Source: Clavelina lepadiformis (lineage: Eukaryota > Chordata > Ascidiacea > Aplousobranchia > Clavelinidae). From it: 64,000 nucleotides of DNA. Made by a program: the position numbers and the translations under genes. The stretch is taken from NCBI RefSeq assembly GCF_947623445.1, contig NC_135246.1, positions 17,715,856-17,779,855 on the forward strand, given 5' to 3'. Under the pieces are notes generated by a model that was not told where the DNA came from, did no database searches, and saw only the letters and a program-made list of their open reading frames with translations. This document shows, piece after piece, positions 7,818-19,835 of this stretch; within the stretch, counting starts at the first letter, position 1, and each line of letters starts with the position of its first letter.

Positions 7818-10800
7818 GGCAAGCAATGAAGTTTCAATTCAACATAGACAAGCTGTTGTGCTTCAAACCAGTCACAAGATCAAAAATATCTTACACTTGG
7901 CCTTTTTACTTACGACACCAAACTGAACTCCGCATTCACCTGGGATCTTCTAAACTTTTCTACCTCAGCTATATCTGATATATCCCGGAGGTAACTGAAA
8001 TAAAATTACTTTCGCATTTGCATTGACGCCCCTTACCGACGACAAAAATAATAGAAAAAGAGAGAAGGAAGGAAGGAGAAAAATGCACAAAAATACAAAT
8101 TGTCATTGTCTTTCATTGCAGTAGATTCAATGAATTCTTAAAGTTATATTAGTCTGATAACATAATGTCCCTTTGGTATAAACCAATTCATCTGCATGCC
8201 AACATGGCGGCATATTACTGCTCCATACATGGTTTAACATTTCTACACCAGGGGCGCAATGTGCGATGGTAGTGCCGCCTAAACCGAAAACCTACGACTC
8301 ACGACCACAACTTGTGGTCGGAAGCTTTCTCTCTCTTCCGTGTTTATCTCATCGTTACTTCTCATCGTCCCTCGTTGGTTACCAGCACGCTGTTAACAGT
8401 CTAAATATCTGCCACTTAGCCTACTACTGCTTTCGATTATGGTCTTGTTTATAATCCTGAAAAACGAGTGTTCAGTCAATTATACTGTACGCTACTTACA
8501 CCATTAATCAATTAATATTATTATACTATTAATATCAACTGGCCTTAATCAATGACAGGAAACCAGCTAGGTCTTATGCTAGCGTAGAACGAAAACAAGT
8601 TCCTAACATTTGGCTTACCGGTAACGAGCTGGAAACACGTCTGGAAAGCTGGAAGCGGAAGCTGGAGCGATGGATTTGGATTGCATTCTCTTAAATTAAA
8701 TATGTTGGATTGCATGTTGACATTGTGTGCTAATAAATACAAGAGGTGCAATGAAAACCTGCCCAATTTCGTGACGTCTGATGTCTGTCATGATGTCTGA
8801 CGAATCATCTAAAAGGTTGGGCTTTTACCGTAGTTTTCTTGGCATGGCCGTCCTGAAAATTAAAAGCAGGTTGTCTTTTAAGGTTTGGAAATTAATAGAT
8901 TTCCAAAATTGTTGAATACGAAGCGGAAGAATTTCTTATTTTAAACAGTTAAATTATGATAAAAGATTAAGAAAAATGGATGCCAATAAAATAGATTTCA
9001 AATTACCAGGAGAGCAGCAGCTGAATGGGAGAGATGACAAGGAAAGGTGGAACCGTAACTGACGTCACCCGATGAAATAAACCTCGAAATGTAGAAACGT
9101 AATTAAAAATACCTTGTCGCTACTGCCATCACACAGTAAAACATCATGCTGGTTTCACCTTAATAAACATCTTAACATTTTTTCTCTGTCGACTGAATCT
9201 CGCAACAAACCCTGCAACTTCAACTCTGCCTCATTTTCATCACGTTATTTTCCTCATCAGGAACTTTTAATTTAATCTAAAAATTTAATTTTAGCCAATA
9301 TTGCTTAACTGAAAATCAAGGCAAGTTGCTGTTCCCACATTGTCCGCCTGTTAAAGCTGCCCTGTGAAGATCTTGTAATAATCAGTTTACAGTACGAGAA
9401 GTTTCAGATTGGTAGATATCGAATCAGCTTTACACATAAAAAATCTCTTTTAAAACAGATTGTCTGATGCAGGGTTTGTTGTGCGCAAATTCTCCAACCA
9501 GAATCCAGATAACGGAATGTAACAAATTCAGACAAAACATCACTGATTTCCATTAAGTTAACTGTATGGCCAGAACAATACTCAAACTACAAAAATAATA
9601 AACACCAAAATAAAACCAATATTTTACCGACCCCAACAAAGAAATAAACGCCAAAGCGCAGCAAAGCAACAGCGACAAAGAATCATCGCGAAAGCGCGCG
9701 CAGAGAGCTCAACAGCAATAAATCGAAACTTAAACCACGAAAGCCAAAACATTCAAGACACGTAAATGTGCAAAAGCCACCAACAACGACTATGCAAAAA
9801 ATACTACAACTAATACAAAACCCAACTCCAAAGAGCAAAGAACCGACTCGCGAGCCAAATCGCGAAACAAAAAACATTACCCGCATACCTGACAGAACAT
9901 CCATCAATCAGATAGTCACGTCTGATCATTCTGTTTTCTGCAGAGAGCTTTTGAAACCGAGTGTTACTCGATTATCTACCTTATAGTTAAGCCACATGCC
10001 TTCAGTAAATCATCATCAGTAAATCAGTAAACATACAATCAGTGCAAAAATATTCAACAAATTTATCACCACACCTACGCAGAGAAATCTGCAAGCAAAA
10101 AGATATTATTAGTAAGTAGTTTTAACTAATATTTGTAAAGATTACATCAAATTAACCATAACGTTAATCAAACATGAATGATACCAGAACGGTTTAACAC
10201 TGCAAGCAATTTACGATTGCGTTACTTACAAATTTAATTATTTAATTTGGCTGCTTTAGTACACCGTTAAATATTTTGATGAAGCTTGCAAATATCCGCG
10301 CGGTATCCGAGTATTAAGTTAAACGTAAAGCACTAATAATCCTTCGCTTATTAACTAACGTATTTCCCAACAAAACCTCAACTCGATCGTATTTAAATTC
10401 ATTGCATAAATATATACCTGGTTAATACATTACTAAACTAAACCTAAACTTAAACCTGGTTTATAGATTGTAAGTTACCTACATTATTCTTCACTTACTC
10501 TTAACTACCAAGTACCAACCAACCACTTTAACTACACAAGCCATATGAATGAATGAAGGCCGAATACTGGCAAATAAGGTTCGAAAATCGCGCGCAAATT
10601 CCAGAGCTGATTTCAGATACCCACAAAATTTGCTCCAAGGTGAATTCCAAGGGAAAACGTGTAAGTGCCAGCGTCTTGCTCGAAATTGTAATTATTGGCT
10701 AATTTATTGTTTAACAATGCCACGTCCTGATACAAAAAATGCATTATTCTTCAAGCATGCCCTAATAGGACTTTGAATTTGTTATTTGTTTATTGTAGTA

Positions 10801-11387
10801 CGGTGTTGTATGATACAAATTGCCATTGCCGGTTACTCAGCAATATTTTTTCCTTTAAACAATGAAGTTATGAAGCTACGTATGTTTTCAAGTCTCTTCT
10901 AGATTTTGTTGCGCTCCCTGGACAAACAGGCCAGATGTGGGCCTGAAAATATTGAAAACATAACTATACCCTAAGAAGAAATTCAACAAAATTTTCAACA
11001 GAGTTTTGGCGCCAATGTCAATATGCATTATTTTTGTTGTTAAGGCACGTATCCGCTAGGTAGTAAAGTAGAGTCTCATAAATAATACTTACTTAGCCTA
11101 GTCATTTGGTTTAAGTAACTGGTGTCAAATCGAATAAATTTATTTTCAAAACCTAATATTTTTAAAGTGTTTTAACTAATATTTGTAAAGATTACATCAA
11201 ATTAACCATAACGTTAATCAAACATGAATGATACCAGAACGGTTTAACACTGCAAGCAATTTACGATTGCGTTATTTACAAATTTAATTATTTAATTTGG
11301 CTGCTTTAGTACACCGTTAAATATTTTGATGAAGCTTGCAAATATCCGCGCGGTATCCGAGTATTAAGTTAAACGTAGTTAGCTAGT

Positions 11388-11469
11388 TGTTGTCGGCAGG
11401 ATTCGAACCAACGCAGGCAGAGCCCAACAGATTTCTAGTCTGTCGCCTTAACCACTCGGCCACGACAAC
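11388..11469 (-). tRNA. tRNA-Ser Ser-1 with switched anticodon AGA (copy 2)
   Basis: Same gene as 3410-3491 but with T instead of A at 11436 (plus strand), turning anticodon TGA into AGA. It keeps the discriminator A, the T-stem mismatch and the missing terminator of the Ser-1 series. Confidence 0.8.
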
Positions 11470-11545
11470 TGTGCTTAATGTTCAATGCAAATAAATAAGA
11501 TCCCACTTTTCTCGAATCTCTTATGAAAACATAATTTCAATCCCG

Positions 11546-11627
11546 CGTTGTCGGCAGGATTCGAACCTACGCAGGCAGAGCCCAACAGATTTCTAGTCTG
11601 TCGCCTTAACCACTCGGCCACGACAAC
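11546..11627 (-). tRNA. tRNA-Ser(AGA) (copy 2, Ser-2)
   Basis: Identical to 3568-3649. Complete cloverleaf with G discriminator. Confidence 0.92.
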
Positions 11628-11703
11628 TGTGCCTAATGTTCAATGCAAATAAATAAGATCCCACTTTTCTCGAATCTCTTATGAAAACATAATTTCAATT
11701 CCG

Positions 11704-11785
11704 CGTTATCGGCAGGGTTCGAACCTACGCGGGCAGAGCCCAACAGATTTCAAGTCTGTCGCCTTAACCACTCGGCCACGACAAC
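11704..11785 (-). tRNA. tRNA-Ser(TGA) (copy 2, Ser-3)
   Basis: Identical to 3726-3807. Confidence 0.9.
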
Positions 11786-11861
11786 TGTGCCTAATGTTCA
11801 ATGCAAATAAATAAGATCCCACTTTTCTCGAATCTCTTATGAAAACATAATTTCAATTCCG

Positions 11862-11943
11862 CGTTGTCGGCAGGATTCGAACCTACGCGGGCAGAGCCCA
11901 ACAGATTTTAAATCTTTCGCCTTAACTACTCGGCCACGACAAC
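11862..11943 (-). pseudogene. tRNA-Ser-derived pseudogene, TAA anticodon (copy 2, Ser-4)
   Basis: Identical to 3884-3965. Confidence 0.75.
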
Positions 11944-12596
11944 TTTGCTTAATGTGCAATGCAAATAGATAAAATCCCACTTTTCTCGAATCGCTAGATT
12001 GATTCCACCATGTCGGTGTTTCCGGAATCTTCTCCTGATTTTCAAATCTGACAAGTTGATAATCTAGCGAGCGTAGAGAGATGTTCGCACTCAATGCGTC
12101 ATATTAGAAAAAGTAAAAATTTTCCGGTCCAATGCGCATGTGACGTCGATGTGGAGTAGTTCGTCGTTGCTTTGACGACAGCTGGTTCCAGGTCTAGGCT
12201 AAGTTGTAAATTTTGTGTGGGTTTGAATTTTTGGTTTTTTGGAGTATTTGTCATAAACTTTTAAGCTAAAAACTTGTTGTAAAGTGTAGGCAACTGTTAT
12301 AGAAAACTGAGTACATGGATTTTGTCCAAATAAAGACTGTAGACAGACATAACCTAGGTCTCGTTGCAAGCCAAAATTCAGGGTAGGTTTATGATGTAGT
12401 TTTGCGTTGGTAGCTTCTTGATTTAATGTATTTTGCATTGAAAAGCCTATCTCTTTGAATTGGGACATGACCCCTTAAGAACAAGGACCACAGCTAAAAT
12501 AGCTTTAAATGTAAAAAGACATGGAAATGAGACTCTAGTACTCTAGTAGTAGTTTAGTAGTAGTAGTAGGTAGCTAGTTAGCTAGTTAGCTAGATT

Positions 12597-12697
12597 CCAC
12601 GTCTCCATTCGGAGACCAGAACACCCTAGAGCCGCACAAATCGGCTAACCCTCTGCTTGAGTCTGGCGCCTTAGACCACTCGGCCATCCATCCTGAC
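12597..12697 (-). pseudogene. tRNA-Leu(CAA) pseudogene (copy 2)
   Basis: Identical to 4619-4719. Confidence 0.88.
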
Positions 12698-12979
12698 CTC
12701 GATGTTTTGTATGCATCTCAGTTCTTATAATACTTACCACAAAACCAGGAAAGGGCTTAATTTAGCACTAATATCACGGTTGTTTTTCTGCGTGGCTGTA
12801 TAAAATTCACAGATGCATGCAACGATGTTTAATCGAGGATAAATACAACGAAGCAGGCAAAGTTGTTTCGTTCTAGTTTCACTTTATGGAAGACGTAGAC
12901 GATGATGTTAACGGTATGCTCAATTTAGGATGAAACTATGTACAGTTAAGTGATAAGATTTTAAAAATATTAAGCCAAT

Positions 12980-13053
12980 CATCCCTGCCGGGACTCGAAC
13001 CCGGAACATCTGGATTAGAAGTCCAGCGCGCTAATCCATTGCGCCACAGAGAC
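12980..13053 (-). tRNA. tRNA-Arg(TCT) (copy 2)
   Basis: Identical to 5002-5075. Confidence 0.92.
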
Positions 13054-13270
13054 AAACTCATACCAACCGTTAACATTTTCACGCTTTAAAAAACAATCCA
13101 GCCTAGAAAGTCGGAAACAATTACTTGATGGAACCGTTTTTGAATTAAGACATAAGCTTCTCAATGTTCGATTTTACTATCCGCTTCAATGCAATCCGAC
13201 ACAAAGTTAGCATATATGTGAAGTAAAACTTTCCAAAGCTACTGTCAGAAGTGGGATTCGAACCCACGCC

Positions 13271-13918
13271 ACGTGTTTAGGGTCCAAAGCGCGGCGGGCG
13301 AGGGAAATCATGGCTCCTTTGCGGCGTAGCTCAGCAGGTTGGATGCCTGCAAGGATTGGTAGGTAGTCCGTTGGAGTGGGACGCAGGCAACCAGTCACAA
13401 TACGCAGCGCGTCGTTGATGGCGGTGTTAATATGGCGGGTATGGGAGCTACGACACCACACTGGTGCGCATTACTCGGCGGTGGAGTGGACAAGTGCCAG
13501 GGTGGCTGTGTTGAAGGTTTTTGAGCCGGCCCCCCAACCTGAGCCCGCCAGCCGCCTTAGGAGTGCGACGCGCGCAGATAGTTTATTGCGCAGTAACTCC
13601 AAGTGTCGACGATACGTGAGTGCCCTGTCCAAGGTCACGCCGAGGTAGGTGGGCTCGGCTCTGTAGGGCAGGGTTTCCCAATCAATAATGAGGTTTATCT
13701 CACGCTGTGCTTCTTTGTTGTTGAGGTGGAAGACCGCCGACACTGTCTTTGCCTTGCTGAGCTGCAGCTTCCATTTCTGGAGATATGCTGTTAGTGTTTG
13801 CATGTCTTGGCTAAGATGCCTCTCCATCGACTGCCAGTCTCCGGCAGAATGCAGGAGTGCCAGGTCGTCTGCATAAGCATACTTCCTGGAGGTGGTGCTG
13901 GGCAGATCGTAGGTGTAT
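13271..13918 (-). mobile_element. LINE reverse-transcriptase fragment (copy 2)
   Basis: Identical in translation to 5293-5940, including the single in-frame TAA (13471-13473). Confidence 0.9.
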
Positions 13919-13998
13919 GTAACGCAATAAGACACAAAGTTAGTATGGGATTTGAATCCAAGCCTCCATTTGATACCAAAACACCCTACAACCGCACA

Positions 13999-16900
13999 GT
14001 TAGCTAGTTAGCTAGTTAGCTAGTTAGCTAGTTAGCTAGTTAGCTAGTTAGCTAGTTAGCTAGTTAGCTAGTTAGCTAGTTAGCTAGTTAGCTAGTTAGC
14101 TAGTTAGCTAGTTAGCTAGTTAGCTAGTTAGCTAGTTAGCTAGTTAGCTAGTTAGCTAGTTAGCTAGTTAGCTAGTTAGCTAGTTAGCTAGTTAGCTAGT
14201 TAGCTAGTTAGCTAGTTAGCTAGTTAGCTAGTTAGCTAGTTAGCTAGTTAGCTAGTTAGCTAGTTAGCTAGTTAGCTAGTTAGCTAGTTAGCTAGTTAGC
14301 TAGTTAGCTAGTTAGCTAGTTAGCTAGTTAGCTAGTTAGCTAGTTAGCTAGTTAGCTAGTTAGCTAGTTAGCTAGTTAGCTAGTTAGCTAGTTAGCTAGT
14401 TAGCTAGTTAGCTAGTTAGCTAGTTAGCTAGTTAGCTAGTTAGCTAGTTAGCTAGTTAGCTAGTTAGCTAGTTAGCTAGTTAGCTAGTTAGCTAGTTAGC
14501 TAGTTAGCTAGTTAGCTAGTTAGCTAGTTAGCTAGTTAGCTAGTTAGCTAGTTAGCTAGTTAGCTAGTTAGCTAGTTAGCTAGTTAGCTAGTTAGCTAGT
14601 TAGCTAGTTAGCTAGTTAGCTAGTTAGCTAGTTAGCTAGTTAGCTAGTTAGCTAGTTAGCTAGTTAGCTAGTTAGCTAGTTAGCTAGTTAGCTAGTTAGC
14701 TAGTTAGCTAGTTAGCTAGTTAGCTAGTTAGCTAGTTAGCTAGTTAGCTAGTTAGCTAGTTAGCTAGTTAGCTAGTTAGCTAGTTAGCTAGTTAGCTAGT
14801 TAGCTAGTTAGCTAGTTAGCTAGTTAGCTAGTTAGCTAGTTAGCTAGTTAGCTAGTTAGCTAGTTAGCTAGTTAGCTAGTTAGCTAGTTAGCTAGTTAGC
14901 TAGTTAGCTAGTTAGCTAGTTAGCTAGTTAGCTAGTTAGCTAGTTAGCTAGTTAGCTAGTTAGCTAGTTAGCTAGTTAGCTAGTTAGCTAGTTAGCTAGT
15001 TAGCTAGTTAGCTAGTTAGCTAGTTAGCTAGTTAGCTAGTTAGCTAGTTAGCTAGTTAGCTAGTTAGCTAGTTAGCTAGTTAGCTAGTTAGCTAGTTAGC
15101 TAGTTAGCTAGTTAGCTAGTTAGCTAGTTAGCTAGTTAGCTAGTTAGCTAGTTAGCTAGTTAGCTAGTTAGCTAGTTAGCTAGTTAGCTAGTTAGCTAGT
15201 TAGCTAGTTAGCTAGTTAGCTAGTTAGCTAGTTAGCTAGTTAGCTAGTTAGCTAGTTAGCTAGTTAGCTAGTTAGCTAGTTAGCTAGTTAGCTAGTTAGC
15301 TAGTTAGCTAGTTAGCTAGTTAGCTAGTTAGCTAGTTAGCTAGTTAGCTAGTTAGCTAGTTAGCTAGTTAGCTAGTTAGCTAGTTAGCTAGTTAGCTAGT
15401 TAGCTAGTTAGCTAGTTAGCTAGTTAGCTAGTTAGCTAGTTAGCTAGTTAGCTAGTTAGCTAGTTAGCTAGTTAGCTAGTTAGCTAGTTAGCTAGTTAGC
15501 TAGTTAGCTAGTTAGCTAGTTAGCTAGTTAGCTAGTTAGCTAGTTAGCTAGTTAGCTAGTTAGCTAGTTAGCTAGTTAGCTAGTTAGCTAGTTAGCTAGT
15601 TAGCTAGTTAGCTAGTTAGCTAGTTAGCTAGTTAGCTAGTTAGCTAGTTAGCTAGTTAGCTAGTTAGCTAGTTAGCTAGTTAGCTAGTTAGCTAGTTAGC
15701 TAGTTAGCTAGTTAGCTAGTTAGCTAGTTAGCTAGTTAGCTAGTTAGCTAGTTAGCTAGTTAGCTAGTTAGCTAGTTAGCTAGTTAGCTAGTTAGCTAGT
15801 TAGCTAGTTAGCTAGTTAGCTAGTTAGCTAGTTAGCTAGTTAGCTAGTTAGCTAGTTAGCTAGTTAGCTAGTTAGCTAGTTAGCTAGTTAGCTAGTTAGC
15901 TAGTTAGCTAGTTAGCTAGTTAGCTAGTTAGCTAGTTAGCTAGTTAGCTAGTTAGCTAGTTAGCTAGTTAGCTAGTTAGCTAGTTAGCTAGTTAGCTAGT
16001 TAGCTAGTTAGCTAGTTAGCTAGTTAGCTAGTTAGCTAGTTAGCTAGTTAGCTAGTTAGCTAGTTAGCTAGTTAGCTAGTTAGCTAGTTAGCTAGTTAGC
16101 TAGTTAGCTAGTTAGCTAGTTAGCTAGTTAGCTAGTTAGCTAGTTAGCTAGTTAGCTAGTTAGCTAGTTAGCTAGTTAGCTAGTTAGCTAGTTAGCTAGT
16201 TAGCTAGTTAGCTAGTTAGCTAGTTAGCTAGTTAGCTAGTTAGCTAGTTAGCTAGTTAGCTAGTTAGCTAGTTAGCTAGTTAGCTAGTTAGCTAGTTAGC
16301 TAGTTAGCTAGTTAGCTAGTTAGCTAGTTAGCTAGTTAGCTAGTTAGCTAGTTAGCTAGTTAGCTAGTTAGCTAGTTAGCTAGTTAGCTAGTTAGCTAGT
16401 TAGCTAGTTAGCTAGTTAGCTAGTTAGCTAGTTAGCTAGTTAGCTAGTTAGCTAGTTAGCTAGTTAGCTAGTTAGCTAGTTAGCTAGTTAGCTAGTTAGC
16501 TAGTTAGCTAGTTAGCTAGTTAGCTAGTTAGCTAGTTAGCTAGTTAGCTAGTTAGCTAGTTAGCTAGTTAGCTAGTTAGCTAGTTAGCTAGTTAGCTAGT
16601 TAGCTAGTTAGCTAGTTAGCTAGTTAGCTAGTTAGCTAGTTAGCTAGTTAGCTAGTTAGCTAGTTAGCTAGTTAGCTAGTTAGCTAGTTAGCTAGTTAGC
16701 TAGTTAGCTAGTTAGCTAGTTAGCTAGTTAGCTAGTTAGCTAGTTAGCTAGTTAGCTAGTTAGCTAGTTAGCTAGTTAGCTAGTTAGCTAGTTAGCTAGT
16801 TAGCTAGTTAGCTAGTTAGCTAGTTAGCTAGTTAGCTAGTTAGCTAGTTAGCTAGTTAGCTAGTTAGCTAGTTAGCTAGTTAGCTAGTTAGCTAGTTAGC

Positions 16901-19094
16901 TAGTTAGCTAGTTAGCTAGTTAGCTAGTTAGCTAGTTAGCTAGTTAGCTAGTTAGCTAGTTAGCTAGTTAGCTAGTTAGCTAGTTAGCTAGTTAGCTAGT
17001 TAGCTAGTTAGCTAGTTAGCTAGTTAGCTAGTTAGCTAGTTAGCTAGTTAGCTAGTTAGCTAGTTAGCTAGTTAGCTAGTTAGCTAGTTAGCTAGTTAGC
17101 TAGTTAGCTAGTTAGCTAGTTAGCTAGTTAGCTAGTTAGCTAGTTAGCTAGTTAGCTAGTTAGCTAGTTAGCTAGTTAGCTAGTTAGCTAGTTAGCTAGT
17201 TAGCTAGTTAGCTAGTTAGCTAGTTAGCTAGTTAGCTAGTTAGCTAGTTAGCTAGTTAGCTAGTTAGCTAGTTAGCTAGTTAGCTAGTTAGCTAGTTAGC
17301 TAGTTAGCTAGTTAGCTAGTTAGCTAGTTAGCTAGTTAGCTAGTTAGCTAGTTAGCTAGTTAGCTAGTTAGCTAGTTAGCTAGTTAGCTAGTTAGCTAGT
17401 TAGCTAGTTAGCTAGTTAGCTAGTTAGCTAGTTAGCTAGTTAGCTAGTTAGCTAGTTAGCTAGTTAGCTAGTTAGCTAGTTAGCTAGTTAGCTAGTTAGC
17501 TAGTTAGCTAGTTAGCTAGTTAGCTAGTTAGCTAGTTAGCTAGTTAGCTAGTTAGCTAGTTAGCTAGTTAGCTAGTTAGCTAGTTAGCTAGTTAGCTAGT
17601 TAGCTAGTTAGCTAGTTAGCTAGTTAGCTAGTTAGCTAGTTAGCTAGTTAGCTAGTTAGCTAGTTAGCTAGTTAGCTAGTTAGCTAGTTAGCTAGTTAGC
17701 TAGTTAGCTAGTTAGCTAGTTAGCTAGTTAGCTAGTTAGCTAGTTAGCTAGTTAGCTAGTTAGCTAGTTAGCTAGTTAGCTAGTTAGCTAGTTAGCTAGT
17801 TAGCTAGTTAGCTAGTTAGCTAGTTAGCTAGTTAGCTAGTTAGCTAGTTAGCTAGTTAGCTAGTTAGCTAGTTAGCTAGTTAGCTAGTTAGCTAGTTAGC
17901 TAGTTAGCTAGTTAGCTAGTTAGCTAGTTAGCTAGTTAGCTAGTTAGCTAGTTAGCTAGTTAGCTAGTTAGCTAGTTAGCTAGTTAGCTAGTTAGCTAGT
18001 TAGCTAGTTAGCTAGTTAGCTAGTTAGCTAGTTAGCTAGTTAGCTAGTTAGCTAGTTAGCTAGTTAGCTAGTTAGCTAGTTAGCTAGTTAGCTAGTTAGC
18101 TAGTTAGCTAGTTAGCTAGTTAGCTAGTTAGCTAGTTAGCTAGTTAGCTAGTTAGCTAGTTAGCTAGTTAGCTAGTTAGCTAGTTAGCTAGTTAGCTAGT
18201 TAGCTAGTTAGCTAGTTAGCTAGTTAGCTAGTTAGCTAGTTAGCTAGTTAGCTAGTTAGCTAGTTAGCTAGTTAGCTAGTTAGCTAGTTAGCTAGTTAGC
18301 TAGTTAGCTAGTTAGCTAGTTAGCTAGTTAGCTAGTTAGCTAGTTAGCTAGTTAGCTAGTTAGCTAGTTAGCTAGTTAGCTAGTTAGCTAGTTAGCTAGT
18401 TAGCTAGTTAGCTAGTTAGCTAGTTAGCTAGTTAGCTAGTTAGCTAGTTAGCTAGTTAGCTAGTTAGCTAGTTAGCTAGTTAGCTAGTTAGCTAGTTAGC
18501 TAGTTAGCTAGTTAGCTAGTTAGCTAGTTAGCTAGTTAGCTAGTTAGCTAGTTAGCTAGTTAGCTAGTTAGCTAGTTAGCTAGTTAGCTAGTTAGCTAGT
18601 TAGCTAGTTAGCTAGTTAGCTAGTTAGCTAGTTAGCTAGTTAGCTAGTTAGCTAGTTAGCTAGTTAGCTAGTTAGCTAGTTAGCTAGTTAGCTAGTTAGC
18701 TAGTTAGCTAGTTAGCTAGTTAGCTAGTTAGCTAGTTAGCTAGTTAGCTAGTTAGCTAGTTAGCTAGTTAGCTAGTTAGCTAGTTAGCTAGTTAGCTAGT
18801 TAGCTAGTTAGCTAGTTAGCTAGTTAGCTAGTTAGCTAGTTAGCTAGTTAGCTAGTTAGCTAGTTAGCTAGTTAGCTAGTTAGCTAGTTAGCTAGTTAGC
18901 TAGTTAGCTAGTTAGCTAGTTAGCTAGTTAGCTAGTTAGCTAGTTAGCTAGTTAGCTAGTTAGCTAGTTAGCTAGTTAGCTAGTTAGCTAGTTAGCTAGT
19001 TAGCTAGTTAGCTAGTTAGCTAGTTAGCTAGTTAGCTAGTTAGCTAGTTAGCTAGTTAGCTAGTTAGCTAGTTAGCTAGTTAGCTAGTTAGCTA
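13999..19094. repeat. 8-bp satellite array B (637 units of GTTAGCTA)
   Basis: 5,096 bp of the motif GTTAGCTA, an exact multiple of eight, with no variant unit noticed. Because eight is not a multiple of three, every frame soon meets a stop (TAG or TAA), so the array is non-coding on both strands. It is the longest and, with array C, the most homogeneous of the four arrays. Confidence 0.97.
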
Positions 19095-19415
19095 GAAGTC
19101 CAAAAAATATTTACAACATACCTTGCAAATATTAACGTCGTCGGAGAGTAGCCTATGCTTAACACGTCACCACTTGCGTCATCTGTAAAAGGTGAACTTT
19201 TGGCACCGTGACCATAATGTTAAATAAAGTTTAAAACACACGCAACACAATCTTACTGAACTGAACAAAGCCGACGCAGATTTTTAAGCTTCTACACTGC
19301 TCACATATGCTATAGTTCTGGTTCAAATCTTGTCATGTTCAGTTCACAGCAAGAAATGTTCAGATTTGCAGATTCTAGATAAGCTTTGAGGGAACAAATT
19401 CTCGTGAAACACCAG

Positions 19416-19835
19416 ATGCCAGATATCTCGAGCTCAAATTTTGAACAGGATCCAGAGAAACTGAACATATTTATACTGAAGGTCACTGAATGGACAGAAC
19501 AAAATAAATCAATAAACTCCAACAAGAAAAATCCAAAAAAAATCACTAATTCAGTGACTACTGATTCTGTACAAAATACTGTACAAACGCCAACGCGTAG
19601 AAATACAACAACGACCTAGACGCTAAAGCGCGCGCAGAGAGCAGCAGCAACAAAGCAGGGACAAAGGCTGACAACAAGAACATCGAAGTGTACAACAAAG
19701 GTCAAACAAATACCAAATTCAGCAACAAGCGCGAACTGTGTTTCAGCATCAAACAAAATACAACTTGCAGCCCTGACCAAATCCTTATCGTTATTAAACA
19801 AGTCAGACAAACCGGCCCACAAATATGAGCCTTAA
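19416..19835 (+). pseudogene. A-rich K/T/S-rich open frame, interrupted (copy 3)
   Basis: Equivalent of 7398-7817 with the same TAG in place of the lysine codon present in copy 5. No other difference from copy 2 was seen. Confidence 0.2.

Larger units (their letters stand above)
7077..13998 (+). repeat. Amplicon unit copy 2 (complete, 6,922 bp)
   Basis: Full unit. Layout: 7077-9068, the part missing from copy 1, with an A-rich open frame (7398-7817) and otherwise no recognised gene; 9069-11168, a second A-rich segment and AT-rich filler; 209-bp direct repeats at 10119-10327 and 11169-11377; then the tRNA-Ser cluster, tRNA-Leu pseudogene, tRNA-Arg, LINE fragment and decayed tRNA-Leu piece. 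Copy-specific changes are at 10705, 11436 (a tRNA anticodon) and 12332. Confidence 0.95.

Noticed and set aside
13999-19094. Telomeric repeat or CRISPR array interpretation of the 8-bp array
   Set aside because: The motif lacks TTAGGG-type G runs, is internal to the sequence, and has no spacer/repeat alternation; it is a simple tandem satellite.
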